Of a stretch of DNA of 64,000 nt, positions 26,201-36,322 are shown piece after piece. The position numbers and the translations under genes were made by a program. The notes under the pieces are model-generated. The model had not been told where the DNA came from. It made no database searches and was given only the letters and a program-made list of their open reading frames with translations. Numbering within the stretch: position 1 is the stretch's first letter; every line of letters begins with the position of its first letter. This stretch comes from Alkalihalophilus marmarensis DSM 21297 (GTDB lineage: Bacteria > Bacillota > Bacilli > Bacillales > Bacillaceae_D). The DNA is taken from the NCBI RefSeq assembly GCF_000474275.2, contig NZ_ATAE01000003.1, positions 179,831 through 243,830 of the forward strand, written 5' to 3'.

Positions 26201-26481
26201 AAAAGAAACAAATTTTAATCGCATGTGGAGCAGGAATTGCTACTTCTACTATTGTGAATGATGCAATCGAATCAATGTGCAAGGAGAATAACATTCCAGC
26301 TAACTTAGTTCAAATTAAAATCACTGAAGTTGGTGGTTATGTAGATACAGCTGATTTATTAATAAGCACAACAATTGTTCAAAAAGAGTATCCATTCCCA
26401 GTAATTAACGCTCGAGCATTCTTAACAGGAATTGGTTTAGATGAAGCGAAAGCTGAAATTTTAGAGGAATTGAAAAAATAA
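26197..26481 (+). CDS. PTS EIIB component, galactitol type (copy 2)
   Basis: 94 residues from a TTG start that overlaps the EIIA stop (TTGA), with AAGGAGGTGA upstream. The active Cys is in LIACGAGIATSTIV, identical in motif to copy 1. Placed between EIIA and EIIC, it is the likely transport EIIB. A 13-bp hairpin follows before EIIC. Confidence 0.93.
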   Translation: MKKKQILIACGAGIATSTIVNDAIESMCKENNIPANLVQIKITEVGGYVDTADLLISTTIVQKEYPFPVINARAFLTGIGLDEAKAEILEELKK

Positions 26482-26522
26482 TAGAAGATTAATAGACATA
26501 CATAATCTTCATTCACACAGTC

Positions 26523-26556
26523 TCTCGCTTTCAATTTCTAAACATTGAAAGCGAGA
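26523..26556 (+). other. 13-bp intercistronic hairpin between EIIB and EIIC
   Basis: A perfect stem tctcgctttcaat / attgaaagcgaga with an 8-nt loop, followed by AAAATTG rather than a T tract. It is most likely an mRNA processing or stability element inside the operon, not a terminator. Its right arm gaaagcgag is only weakly cre-like. Confidence 0.75.
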
Positions 26557-26585
26557 AAATTGTTTAGGTAAAGGGGGATCCGTTC

Positions 26586-27848
26586 ATGGATCGTATGGTT
26601 GAGTTTCTACAATCATTCTTGGCACTAGGGCCTACGGTTATTTTGCCAGTTGCTATATTTTTAATTGGAATTGCCTTTGGACAAAAAGTTGGAAAGGCTT
26701 TCAGATCGGGACTAATCATTGGTGTTGCATTTGTGGGGATTTTCCTTGTCGTTGATTTACTTGTTAGTAATCTAGGTCCCGCTGCAAATGGCATGGTTGA
26801 TCGTTTTGGTATTCAACTAAATGTTATTGATGTAGGGTGGCCAGGAGCTGCTTCCATGTCTTGGGCTTCACCAATAGCAGCTTTTATTATACCTCTGGGA
26901 CTATTAGTCAATGTAATTATGCTTGCAACAAACACCACAAAGACAATGAATGTTGATATATGGAACTTCTGGCATTTCACTTTTACAGGAGCTATTGTAT
27001 ATACCATTTCGGGAAGTATGATTCAAGGCTTGATTGCGGCAGTACTATTCCAAATAGCTTGTTTGAAAATAGCAGATTGGACTGCACCAATGTTACGTGA
27101 TTACTTTGATTTACCAGGTGTATCTGTAGCAACTGGAAGTACTGTATCATATGCTCCGCTTGGAATTCCGCTTGTTAAACTTCTACAGAAAACACCAGTA
27201 ATCAAGAACTGGAATGCAGATCCTGAATCCATTCAAAGACGGTTTGGAGTGTTTGGAGAATCGATTTTCATGGGTCTGATTCTTGGAATAGGATTAGGGT
27301 TACTCGCTGGGTATCCAGTAGGAGAAACGATTCAAATAGGAATGGCAATGGCTGGTGTAATGGTGTTAATGCCTCGTATGGTTAAGATCTTAATGGAAGG
27401 GTTAACGCCTGTTTCAGAATCAGCGCGTGAATTTTTAAAGAAAAGATTTGGTCAGAAGGACATTTATATTGGATTAGATGCTGCTGTAGCAATTGGGCAT
27501 CCATCCGTGATTTCAACTGCGTTAATCTTAGTACCAATTACTGTTTTATTAGCTGTTATCTTACCGGGTAATAATGTTTTACCGTTTGGAGATCTTGCAA
27601 CAATTCCATTTATTGTCGCTTTTATCGTGGGAGCCGCAAGAGGAAACATTGTACATTCCGTCATTGTAGGATCTATTTTAATTGCATTAACACTTTATAT
27701 GGCTACAGATATTGCTGTTATTCATACGGAAATGGCAGTCAATGGCCAATTTAACTTGCCAGAAGGTACAAATTTAGTATCGAGTCTTGATCAAGGTGGG
27801 AATTTAATTAACTGGGTTATTTATAAGTTCTTTGCAATTTTTAATTAA
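26586..27848 (+). CDS. PTS EIIC component, galactitol family
   Basis: The 420-residue membrane channel that carries the polyol in during phosphorylation. There are about ten hydrophobic segments (first at about residues 14-33, last near 355-380). GatC-type features: NLGPAANGMVDRFGIQLNVI, DVGWPGAASMSW, and a central loop (RDYFDLPGVSVATGSTVSYAP). SD GGGGGAT. The substrate class is galactitol/pentitol; the neighbouring transketolase favours a pentitol. Confidence 0.92.
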   Translation: MDRMVEFLQSFLALGPTVILPVAIFLIGIAFGQKVGKAFRSGLIIGVAFVGIFLVVDLLVSNLGPAANGMVDRFGIQLNVIDVGWPGAASMSWASPIAAFIIPLGLLVNVIMLATNTTKTMNVDIWNFWHFTFTGAIVYTISGSMIQGLIAAVLFQIACLKIADWTAPMLRDYFDLPGVSVATGSTVSYAPLGIPLVKLLQKTPVIKNWNADPESIQRRFGVFGESIFMGLILGIGLGLLAGYPVGETIQIGMAMAGVMVLMPRMVKILMEGLTPVSESAREFLKKRFGQKDIYIGLDAAVAIGHPSVISTALILVPITVLLAVILPGNNVLPFGDLATIPFIVAFIVGAARGNIVHSVIVGSILIALTLYMATDIAVIHTEMAVNGQFNLPEGTNLVSSLDQGGNLINWVIYKFFAIFN

Positions 27849-27896
27849 GATTATATTTTATTATTAAAAACAATCATAAGAGAGTATGGTGATAAA

Positions 27897-28055
27897 ATGG
27901 TAGAGGGATTTGTAGATTATGCATTAGGACCACATGGAAGGTTCCTTAGTGAAATCTATTTACAATATCAATTCCCAATTAATACATTAATTGTAGGTAT
28001 AGCCACTTATAAATTGTTTTTTACAAGAAAGAAGAAGTCTGCTGAAACTCATTAA
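27897..28055 (+). CDS. Small membrane peptide in the polyol PTS operon, 52 aa
   Basis: ATG 27897, with only a weak GGTGA box 4 nt upstream. An N-terminal soluble part (MVEGFVDYALGPHGRFLSEI) is followed by one membrane helix (FPINTLIVGIATYKLFF) and a basic tail TRKKKSAETH. It lies between EIIC and transketolase on the same strand, at a spacing that implies co-expression. The positive-inside tail suggests the N-terminus faces out. No family is recognised; an accessory role with EIIC is a guess from context. Confidence 0.6.
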   Translation: MVEGFVDYALGPHGRFLSEIYLQYQFPINTLIVGIATYKLFFTRKKKSAETH

Positions 28056-28178
28056 TTCAAGTAAGAATGTTTGAAATACAAAGTCCAATTAGTTTAGTTG
28101 AATAGTTGTTTAGAAAGGTAGGAGGATAAAATCAAGTAATGTTGATACATCCTCTTATTTAAATTAAGGAGTGATTAA

Positions 28179-30185
28179 ATGAGCACAGTAATTGATCAAG
28201 AGGTGACACAACTGGCTATTAATACAATTCGTACACTCTCTATAGATGCAATTGAGAAAGCTAGCTCAGGGCATCCTGGGATGCCAATGGGAGCTGCTCC
28301 AATGGCTTATGCCTTATGGGCTGATGAAATGAATCATAACCCTGCTAATCCTAATTGGTTCAATCGTGATCGGTTTGTATTATCAGCAGGTCACGGATCG
28401 ATGTTGTTATACAGTCTTCTTCATTTGTTCGGTTATGGTGTATCCTTGGAAGATCTGAAGAATTTCAGGCAGTGGGGCAGTAAGACTCCTGGACATCCAG
28501 AGGTAGGACATACTCCTGGAGTAGAGGCGACGACTGGACCTTTAGGGCAAGGTGTTGCAATGGCTGTAGGGATGGCAATGGCAGAAAGGCATATAGCAGC
28601 TACATACAATAAGGAGAAATTCAATATAGTAGATCACTTTACTTACAGCATTTGTGGTGATGGTGATTTGATGGAAGGAGTATCGGCTGAGGCAGGTTCA
28701 TTAGCAGGGCATCTGAAACTAGGACGTCTAATTATGTTATATGATTCAAATGATATTTCTTTAGATGGTGAGCTTCACCATTCTTTCTCTGAAAATGTAG
28801 AAGAGAGGTTTAAAGCATATGGTTGGCAAGTATTACGTGTAGAAGATGGGAATGATTTAAAAGCTATACAACAAGCCATTCAAAAGGCTAAAAGTGATCT
28901 TAACCGGCCTACTTTAATAGAGGTAAAAACGACAATAGGTTTTGGTGCACCTAGTAAAGCGGGCACCTCTTCTTCACACGGTGCTCCACTAGGGGTGGAA
29001 GAAACTAGTTTAACTAAATTAGCTTATAACTGGGAATATGACGAGTCATTTCATGTCCCTGAAGAAGTGAGAACTCATTACCAAAAGCTTGCTGAAAAAG
29101 GGGCAGATAAAGAATCCTCATGGTTGAAGAGTTTTGAAGACTATAAAAAAGCCTACCCTAATCTAGCAGCTCAATTAGAAGCCGTGAGCAACGATGAGCT
29201 CCCCAATAACTGGAGAGACAATCTACCAACATTTCAATATGGTGAAGAGATTGCTACAAGAGTATCTTCAGGAAAAGCACTCAATGCTTTGGCATATTCT
29301 ATTCCTCAATTGCTAGGGGGATCTGCAGATTTAGCAAGCTCTAATAAAACTCTTCTTACAAAGGAAGATAACTTCGCTTCTGGAAATTATGCTGGGAGAA
29401 ATATTTGGTTTGGGGTTCGTGAATTTGGAATGGGGGCCGCTTTAAATGGTATGGCTCTTCATGGAGGTTTGAAAGTTTTTGGAGCAACCTTTTTTGTATT
29501 TTCGGATTATCTAAGACCAGCAATGAGGCTAGCTGCAATAATGAAATTGCCTATTACGTACGTTTTTACCCATGATAGTATAGCGGTTGGGGAAGATGGC
29601 CCAACTCATGAACCGGTAGAGCAACTTGCCTCATTACGCGCGATGCCAGGTATGTCGGTGATTCGCCCAGCTGATGCAAAAGAAACGGTGGCTGCATGGA
29701 GTATAGCTATAGAAAGTTCAGATAAGCCAACTGCTCTCGTACTTACTAGGCAGAATGTACCGACACTAAAGCTTGATAGTGCAGTAGTCGCTGAAGGCGT
29801 AAAAAGAGGAGCTTATGTTGTATCAGAAGCTAAGAATGAAGCAACAGGACTGTTACTAGCAACAGGATCAGAAGTGTCACTAGCCATCTCCGCACAAGAA
29901 GAGTTAGAGAAAGAGGAAATCTTCGTTACAGTTGTAAGCATGCCAAGCTGGGACCGATTTGATCAACAACCTATCGAATACAAGAAAGAAGTCCTGCCAG
30001 ATCATTTAAATAAAAGGATTGCAATCGAAATGGGTTCTTCAATTGGTTGGCATAAATATATAGGGGATAAAGGGAATCATATTACGGTAGATAAATTTGG
30101 TGCCTCAGCTCCCGCTGGCAAATTGTTTAAGGAATATGGATTTACAATCCAAAATATTGTAGAAACATTTAAATCTTTAACATAG
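28179..30185 (+). CDS. tkt: Transketolase
   Basis: This thiamine-diphosphate enzyme transfers two-carbon units from xylulose 5-phosphate. The 668-residue length is full size. Motifs: [28 protein letters not shown], the ThDP motif [13 protein letters not shown] (about residue 155), catalytic Glu in [12 protein letters not shown], and [28 protein letters not shown]. Its place in a PTS/dehydrogenase locus implies a dedicated copy that consumes xylulose 5-phosphate from the imported polyol, with a housekeeping copy elsewhere. Confidence 0.95.
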   Translation: MSTVIDQEVTQLAINTIRTLSIDAIEKASSGHPGMPMGAAPMAYALWADEMNHNPANPNWFNRDRFVLSAGHGSMLLYSLLHLFGYGVSLEDLKNFRQWGSKTPGHPEVGHTPGVEATTGPLGQGVAMAVGMAMAERHIAATYNKEKFNIVDHFTYSICGDGDLMEGVSAEAGSLAGHLKLGRLIMLYDSNDISLDGELHHSFSENVEERFKAYGWQVLRVEDGNDLKAIQQAIQKAKSDLNRPTLIEVKTTIGFGAPSKAGTSSSHGAPLGVEETSLTKLAYNWEYDESFHVPEEVRTHYQKLAEKGADKESSWLKSFEDYKKAYPNLAAQLEAVSNDELPNNWRDNLPTFQYGEEIATRVSSGKALNALAYSIPQLLGGSADLASSNKTLLTKEDNFASGNYAGRNIWFGVREFGMGAALNGMALHGGLKVFGATFFVFSDYLRPAMRLAAIMKLPITYVFTHDSIAVGEDGPTHEPVEQLASLRAMPGMSVIRPADAKETVAAWSIAIESSDKPTALVLTRQNVPTLKLDSAVVAEGVKRGAYVVSEAKNEATGLLLATGSEVSLAISAQEELEKEEIFVTVVSMPSWDRFDQQPIEYKKEVLPDHLNKRIAIEMGSSIGWHKYIGDKGNHITVDKFGASAPAGKLFKEYGFTIQNIVETFKSLT

Positions 30186-30198
30186 GAGTGAATAAATA

Positions 30199-30465
30199 AT
30201 GGCAGAAAAAGTATTTACAGTGATAGATGAAACTGGAATTCATGCTCGACCTGCAACTGTATTAGTTAAAACAGCTGGTAATTACGAGTCAGACATTCAG
30301 TTGGTATATAAAGAAAAAAGTGTAAACTTAAAGTCTATTATGGGCGTGATGGCTTTGGGAATCCCTAATGGGGCGGAAATTAAGATTAGAACTTCTGGTA
30401 ATGATGAAATTGCAGCTCTAAAAGCAATTACTGAAACCCTTAATAATCAGGAATTAGCTAAATAA
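30199..30465 (+). CDS. HPr phosphocarrier protein (second copy)
   Basis: 88 residues. His15 is in TGIHARPATV and the regulatory Ser46 in VNLKSIMGVMALG, so both the PEP-dependent and HPr-kinase sites are intact. It is very like general HPr, but it is not followed by ptsI; it ends a polyol PTS operon 13 bp after transketolase. It probably boosts phosphate supply to this PTS or to the PRD regulator. A terminator hairpin lies 92 bp downstream. Confidence 0.9.
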   Translation: MAEKVFTVIDETGIHARPATVLVKTAGNYESDIQLVYKEKSVNLKSIMGVMALGIPNGAEIKIRTSGNDEIAALKAITETLNNQELAK

Positions 30466-30556
30466 GATAAACTCATTTAGATGAATTTCATGTTGCTTGT
30501 CTGTTACGTTATAATGGATAAGTGGAGATTTATTTTATAATGAGTGAGATAGCATG

Positions 30557-30593
30557 TCTCTTACTCTAATCTTTTGGAGTAAGAGATTTTTTT
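30557..30593 (+). terminator. Terminator after the HPr gene
   Basis: A 10-bp stem tctcttactc / gagtaagaga and TTTTTTT. TATAAT boxes at 30510 and 30536 lie upstream of it, so it could also attenuate the next gene. Confidence 0.85.
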
Positions 30594-30625
30594 ATTATAA
30601 AAATAGAGTATATAGGAGTGGAATC

Positions 30626-31405
30626 ATGACAGACAAAAAAATCATTTTCTTTGATATTGACGGTACTTTATTAGACCATGATAAGAAGCTGCCTCAATCA
30701 ACAAAAGAAGCCATTAAAGAGTTAAAGCAAGCTGGACATGAAGTGGCAATTGCTACAGGCCGTGCTCCTTTTATGTATGAAGATCTGCGTGAGGAATTAG
30801 GCATTCATAACTTTGTCAGCTATAACGGTCAATATGTGGAAGTGGAAGGTGAGCTGATTTACGGCAACCCTCTTGATAAAGATAAGCTTGAGGAGATTAC
30901 CGAGCTTGCAGCTACAAATGATCATCCTCTTGTTTATATGGGAAAAAAAGAAATGAAGGCGAATGTAGAACAGCATGATCATATCGATGAAAGTATCGGG
31001 ACATTAAAAGTAGAGGCTTTTCCTACTCACGATCCTGACTATTTCAAAATGGAACATATCTATCAAACACTATTATTTTGTGAGCACGAAGAAGAAAAAT
31101 TTTATGAGAAGAAGTTCCATGCTTTTGACTTTATTAGATGGCATCCTCTATCGGTAGATGTACTGCCAGCAGGTGGTTCAAAAGCAAAGGGTATTGAGAA
31201 AATGATTGAGAAGCTTGGAATCAATCCTGAGAATGTGTATGCATTCGGTGATGGATTAAATGACATTGAAATGCTCTCGACTGTTGCTCACGGTGTAGCC
31301 ATGGGAAATGCACATGAAGAGACGAAAAAAGCAGCGAGATACCTTTCAAAAGCAGTGGATGAGGATGGTATAGTTCACGGATTGAAAATGGTAGGGTTAT
31401 TATAA
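30626..31405 (+). CDS. Cof-type HAD-IIB phosphatase
   Basis: A 259-residue sugar-phosphate or flavin-phosphate phosphatase of the type of B. subtilis YkrA. Motif I FFDIDGTLLDHD (residues 8-19), motif II ATGRAP, motif III Lys in GGSKAKGI, motif IV FGDGLNDIEML. The IIB cap lies between about 80 and 185. The start ATG 30626 follows TAGGAG; a longer frame from 30554 would include the terminator hairpin and is rejected. The substrate is unknown. Confidence 0.88.
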   Translation: MTDKKIIFFDIDGTLLDHDKKLPQSTKEAIKELKQAGHEVAIATGRAPFMYEDLREELGIHNFVSYNGQYVEVEGELIYGNPLDKDKLEEITELAATNDHPLVYMGKKEMKANVEQHDHIDESIGTLKVEAFPTHDPDYFKMEHIYQTLLFCEHEEEKFYEKKFHAFDFIRWHPLSVDVLPAGGSKAKGIEKMIEKLGINPENVYAFGDGLNDIEMLSTVAHGVAMGNAHEETKKAARYLSKAVDEDGIVHGLKMVGLL

Positions 31406-31411
31406 TGATAA

Positions 31412-31450
31412 AGAGGCAATTCAGCACAATGCTGAATTGCCTCTTTTCTA
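31412..31450. terminator. Bidirectional terminator between HAD gene and ectD
   Basis: A perfect 15-bp stem agaggcaattcagca / tgctgaattgcctct with a CAA loop. T-rich flanks follow on both strands. Confidence 0.9.
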
Positions 31451-32362
31451 TTTAAGTACGGTTTCCTTTCCAAGCGGTTCGGTCGTTTTACGAACGGCAA
31501 TGTATTCTGGTCTTTTGCCAGCTCCTGAGAAAGGTTCAACGAGCTTATTCTCTACGCTGTTATATACCATAAATAAATTGTTTCGCGGATATGGAGTCAT
31601 ATTGCTGGTTGAAGCATGCATCGTGTTTGATTCAAAGATGGTAATTGTACCAGCTTTACCTGTGGCAACCGATAATCCTCCGCCTATTTTTTCTACAAGC
31701 CATTTCAAGCTGTCATTATCAGGAACACCTACTTTTTGAGTTTGTAATGATTGCTTGTAGTTATTTTCAGGCGTTTCACCAACACAGCTCACATAGTAGT
31801 TATGAGATCCTGGTACGAGCATGAGCGGGCCATTATGGATATAGTTGTCGGATAGAGCAATCGACATACTTAACGCACGCATCCGCGGCATTCCGTCTTC
31901 TGTGTGCCATGTTTCAAAATCCGAATGCCAGTTAAACTCCTTACCTGAAAAGCCTGGCTTATAGTTTATTCGAGATTGATGAATATAGACATCACTTCCT
32001 AATAAGTGGTTAACAATTTTAAGTAATCTTTCATCTCCAGCTATGTTTTTAAAGTATTCGTCGTCTTGGTCTACAGAAAAGATAGAACGAATCTCATCAG
32101 AATCTGGTTCACGGATAATTTTATCCGACTGTGTGTGTTTGTTTGAGTCCTGTAACTCAAAAATGGCCTTTTGCATGGCTGCTACTTCTTTTTCTGAGAA
32201 TAGGTTCTCAATTTGCAAAAAGCCGTTTTTCTCATAAAAATTAAGCTGCTCTTTGGAAAGAGGAGCCTCATGGTCTAGTCTGCGGTCGGTATGAATCACA
32301 GGGTCCTTACGCTTCGTGATCTGCGGCTTATCGCTTACTCTTGAAGGGTAAAAATCTTGCAT
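31448..32362 (-). CDS. ectD: Ectoine hydroxylase EctD
   Basis: A non-heme iron, 2-oxoglutarate dioxygenase that makes 5-hydroxyectoine from ectoine. 304 residues from ATG 32362, behind AGGAG. The family signature with the iron ligands is clear: [20 protein letters not shown] (about residues 142-161), with the distal His in [14 protein letters not shown]. There is no ectABC nearby, so ectoine must come from another locus or from uptake. Presence of the gene suggests adaptation to salt or heat. Confidence 0.95.
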   Translation of the reverse strand: MQDFYPSRVSDKPQITKRKDPVIHTDRRLDHEAPLSKEQLNFYEKNGFLQIENLFSEKEVAAMQKAIFELQDSNKHTQSDKIIREPDSDEIRSIFSVDQDDEYFKNIAGDERLLKIVNHLLGSDVYIHQSRINYKPGFSGKEFNWHSDFETWHTEDGMPRMRALSMSIALSDNYIHNGPLMLVPGSHNYYVSCVGETPENNYKQSLQTQKVGVPDNDSLKWLVEKIGGGLSVATGKAGTITIFESNTMHASTSNMTPYPRNNLFMVYNSVENKLVEPFSGAGKRPEYIAVRKTTEPLGKETVLK

Positions 32363-32575
32363 GTGCAAACACTCCTATTTCATAGATCTCAGATAACCAA
32401 TAATTTGGTATATCTGGCTCACTCACACTCATACCACTCAAATTTTCATAATAAACATGAATTTGTGAAAATGAGAACAATATATCAATTTTTTTAACAG
32501 GGGTAGAATAGGTATGGCTTTATAACTTGTTAAAGCAAGGGCAACGTTTTATTTAACAGGAAAAATCAGGGAGCA

Positions 32576-32601
32576 GTTTCATATTTTATGATAGAGGGTA
32601 A
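32576..32601 (+). promoter_or_regulatory. Possible sigma-B promoter before the YrhK-like gene
   Basis: GTTTCA and GGGTAA separated by 14 nt match the general-stress consensus GTTTAA-N12-15-GGGWAT. It lies 37 bp upstream of the start codon. This is inference by consensus only. Confidence 0.4.
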
Positions 32602-32637
32602 AATCATGTAGGGAGCTTTGCACCAAGGAGGATGTTC

Positions 32638-32943
32638 ATGAAGAATAAAGTTACAAGAATTAAAAATGGTGAAGAGTATCTTGACGTGAAGCTGGGCCGA
32701 ATGCGTATTTATTTTGATAAGAGATATAGAGTTATTTCTACGATTAACGATCTATTAATTGGGATATTGTTTGTGATAGGGAGTATCCTTAATTTTTTTG
32801 ATCAGGCAGAAAAAATTGGTCTCATTTGTTATCTCGCTGGAAGTACTTTTTTAGTTGTCAGGCCGATATTAAGGCTTATGCATAGTGCAAGTTTAAGAAA
32901 GGAAATACAGGACAAGGACACATATACTACGGATAATAATTAG
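32638..32943 (+). CDS. YrhK-domain membrane protein
   Basis: 101 residues from ATG 32638, 6 nt behind AAGGAGG (an ATG at 32632 overlaps the SD). A basic N-terminal part (DVKLGRMRIYFDKRYRVIST) is followed by two membrane helices (about residues 43-60 and 67-86) with the YrhK-type pattern NDLLIGILFVIGSIL..LAGSTFLVVRPILRL. The function of YrhK proteins is unknown. A sigma-B-like promoter upstream suggests stress control. Confidence 0.75.
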   Translation: MKNKVTRIKNGEEYLDVKLGRMRIYFDKRYRVISTINDLLIGILFVIGSILNFFDQAEKIGLICYLAGSTFLVVRPILRLMHSASLRKEIQDKDTYTTDNN

Positions 32944-32954
32944 TCTGATGAATA

Positions 32955-32985
32955 TAAAAAGGCGCCTTCTGTGGCGCTTTTTTAT
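32955..32985 (+). terminator. Rho-independent terminator
   Basis: A stem aaaggcgcc / ggcgctttt with a G-T pair and a T run after it. Confidence 0.8.
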
Positions 32986-33129
32986 ATTGAAAAATGGTTA
33001 GCGTTAGTTATGAATATATACATAAAAAAGGCAGAAGCCAATTACAAAAATAAGAAAAATAAAGGTCGTTGCATTTCTTATGTCAAATAATGAAAGGGAC
33101 AGAAAGAATTAATAAGGAGGCTGATTAAC

Positions 33130-34347
33130 TTGTCGTATACATTGAGATTTCCAGGCGTAACAGAAATTGGATGGGGAGTGTTCGAGTCGCTTAAGGAACA
33201 TGTATTAAAAATGGAAGCGAAGGAGATTTTACTTATTTCAGATGATATTTTGCTTGAACTAGAGAGTGTAAAAGACATCGTGGAAAATATCATGACAGTA
33301 GCAAATATCCATGTGTATTCAGATGTGGAAGCAGAACCTACGCTTGAATGTGCTCAAAGATTGGTGAAATATACTAAAGAAAAAAATGTTGATGTTGTAA
33401 TAGGATTAGGTGGAGGCAGTGTGCTGGATTTAGCTAAGCTTGCAGCCGTGCTTTCCATTCATGATGGGACAGTAAGAGATTATTTAAATCTAACTGGAGA
33501 TAAAAAAATTATCGCAAGAGGATTGCCAAAAATTCTAGTTCCTACTACTTCTGGGACAGGGAGTGAAGTAACAAACATTTCTGTGCTTGCCCTGCCTGGA
33601 ACTAAAGATGTGGTAGCGCACGATTATTTAATTGCTGATGTCGCTCTTGTCGACCCTGCATTAACTGTATCTGTGCCCCCTAGGTTAACAGCTGCGACTG
33701 GGGTAGATGCTCTTACTCATGCCGTTGAAGCCTTTCTTTCTGTACAAGCTAACTCCGTAACGGATGGGTTAGCACAAAAAGCAATGCAATTGATATCAGG
33801 GTCTTTAAAACAGGCGGTAGATAATGGTGAAAACAAGGAGGCAAGGAGGGACTTAAGCGAAGGAAGCTACTTAGCAGGTCTTTCTTTTTTTCACGCCGGG
33901 GTTGCTGGTGTCCACGCTCTTGCATACCCTCTTGGAAGTAAATTTCATATTCCGCATGGGGAATCGAATGCAGTACTATTACCATACGTCCTCTCGTACA
34001 TAAGCAAAAGCTGTCCTGATAAAATGCAGCAAGCAGCAGCTTTGCTTGACCCGAGTTACCATCCAACTAAATTGTATGAAAGAGATGATTACTTAGGCCT
34101 CTTTAGGCAGATGATAGAAGACGTCAATTTACCAACTTCATTAAAAGAATACGGGGTAAGAGAAGAAGATCTAGAAGCTCTTACTGCTGATGCATGTAAG
34201 CAAACTAGATTGTTAGCCAGAAGTCCGCTCCCGTTAACTAAAGAAGACATTTATCGTATCTATGAAATGGCATTTGAAGGGATTCGTTCATATGAGTATG
34301 GTCCCTTAAATAGGAGGGGGAATAAAGGTGTATGTTACAGAGATTGA
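33130..34347 (+). CDS. Iron-containing alcohol dehydrogenase (group III)
   Basis: 405 residues from TTG 33130, behind AAGGAGG. The NAD site GLGGGSVLDLAKL is at about residue 95, followed by PTTSGTGSEVT. Metal-binding regions: ATGVDALTHAVEAFLS (Asp/His) and GVAGVHALAYPLGSKFHIPHGESNA (two His sites; read here in overlapping parts). The fold is that of butanol/1,3-propanediol dehydrogenases. The C-terminal end overlaps the following thioesterase gene by 20 nt, so both are made together. The substrate is not assignable. Confidence 0.9.
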   Translation: MSYTLRFPGVTEIGWGVFESLKEHVLKMEAKEILLISDDILLELESVKDIVENIMTVANIHVYSDVEAEPTLECAQRLVKYTKEKNVDVVIGLGGGSVLDLAKLAAVLSIHDGTVRDYLNLTGDKKIIARGLPKILVPTTSGTGSEVTNISVLALPGTKDVVAHDYLIADVALVDPALTVSVPPRLTAATGVDALTHAVEAFLSVQANSVTDGLAQKAMQLISGSLKQAVDNGENKEARRDLSEGSYLAGLSFFHAGVAGVHALAYPLGSKFHIPHGESNAVLLPYVLSYISKSCPDKMQQAAALLDPSYHPTKLYERDDYLGLFRQMIEDVNLPTSLKEYGVREEDLEALTADACKQTRLLARSPLPLTKEDIYRIYEMAFEGIRSYEYGPLNRRGNKGVCYRD

Positions 34348-34729
34348 ACCACGGGTGTCTGAAACGGATGGAGCCGGTCATATAAATAATACAACCATTC
34401 CTGTGTGGCTTGAAGCGGGCAGACATGAGTTATTCAAATTATTTACTCCAGACCTTTCATTTGAAGATTGGAAAATGGTTATCGTGAAAACAACACTCGA
34501 GTATAAAAAGCAAATCTATTTCGGTGAAAAGGTCGAAGTGAAAATGTGGATCAAGCGGATTGGAAACAGTAGTTTAGAGTTGTATGAGGAAATTCATCAA
34601 AAGGGCATGCTATGTGCTAAAAATGAAGCAGTCTATGTGAATTTCAACCTCCATACACAACAGACTGAATCTATTCCAGAGAAGATAAAGGCAGAATTAG
34701 AAGAACATCTTTGGCCAGAAAGAGAGTAG
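34328..34729 (+). CDS. Acyl-CoA thioesterase, 4HBT hotdog family
   Basis: 133 residues from a GTG start, with GGAGGGGG upstream inside the end of the dehydrogenase gene. The hotdog signature is RVSETDGAGHINNTTIPVWLEAGRHE, seen here as the usual D-x-x-G-H-x-N pattern with catalytic Asp in ETDGAGHINN (about residues 12-21). It hydrolyses a thioester such as an acyl-CoA. The 20-nt overlap with the iron dehydrogenase suggests one pathway, perhaps of an aldehyde/alcohol and its acyl-CoA. Confidence 0.85.
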   Translation: MYVTEIEPRVSETDGAGHINNTTIPVWLEAGRHELFKLFTPDLSFEDWKMVIVKTTLEYKKQIYFGEKVEVKMWIKRIGNSSLELYEEIHQKGMLCAKNEAVYVNFNLHTQQTESIPEKIKAELEEHLWPERE

Positions 34730-34740
34730 AAATAATGTTA

Positions 34741-34777
34741 AAAAGCCGACTAGAAGCAAGAGACTAGTCGGCTTGTT
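34741..34777. terminator. Terminator between thioesterase and gdhA genes
   Basis: A 10-bp stem agccgactag / ctagtcggct. The T run is better on the minus strand (TTTTT), so it mainly serves gdhA but may stop both convergent units. Confidence 0.8.
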
Positions 34778-34783
34778 GATTAT

Positions 34784-36271
<1,488 letters not shown>

Positions 36272-36322
36272 TTAGATAAAATTAATGCCAAATTGAGATC
36301 ATTTAATAATGGAGGGGATAAA

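Noticed and set aside
30554..30625. N-terminal extension of the HAD phosphatase
   Set aside because: It reads through the terminator hairpin at 30557-30593; the DIDGT motif fits the start at 30626.
31437..31739. A 100-codon plus-strand open frame
   Set aside because: It is the reverse shadow of ectD, whose identity is certain.
32944..33129. Possible minus-strand membrane peptide
   Set aside because: A hydrophobic frame exists, but I found no start codon with a ribosome site.
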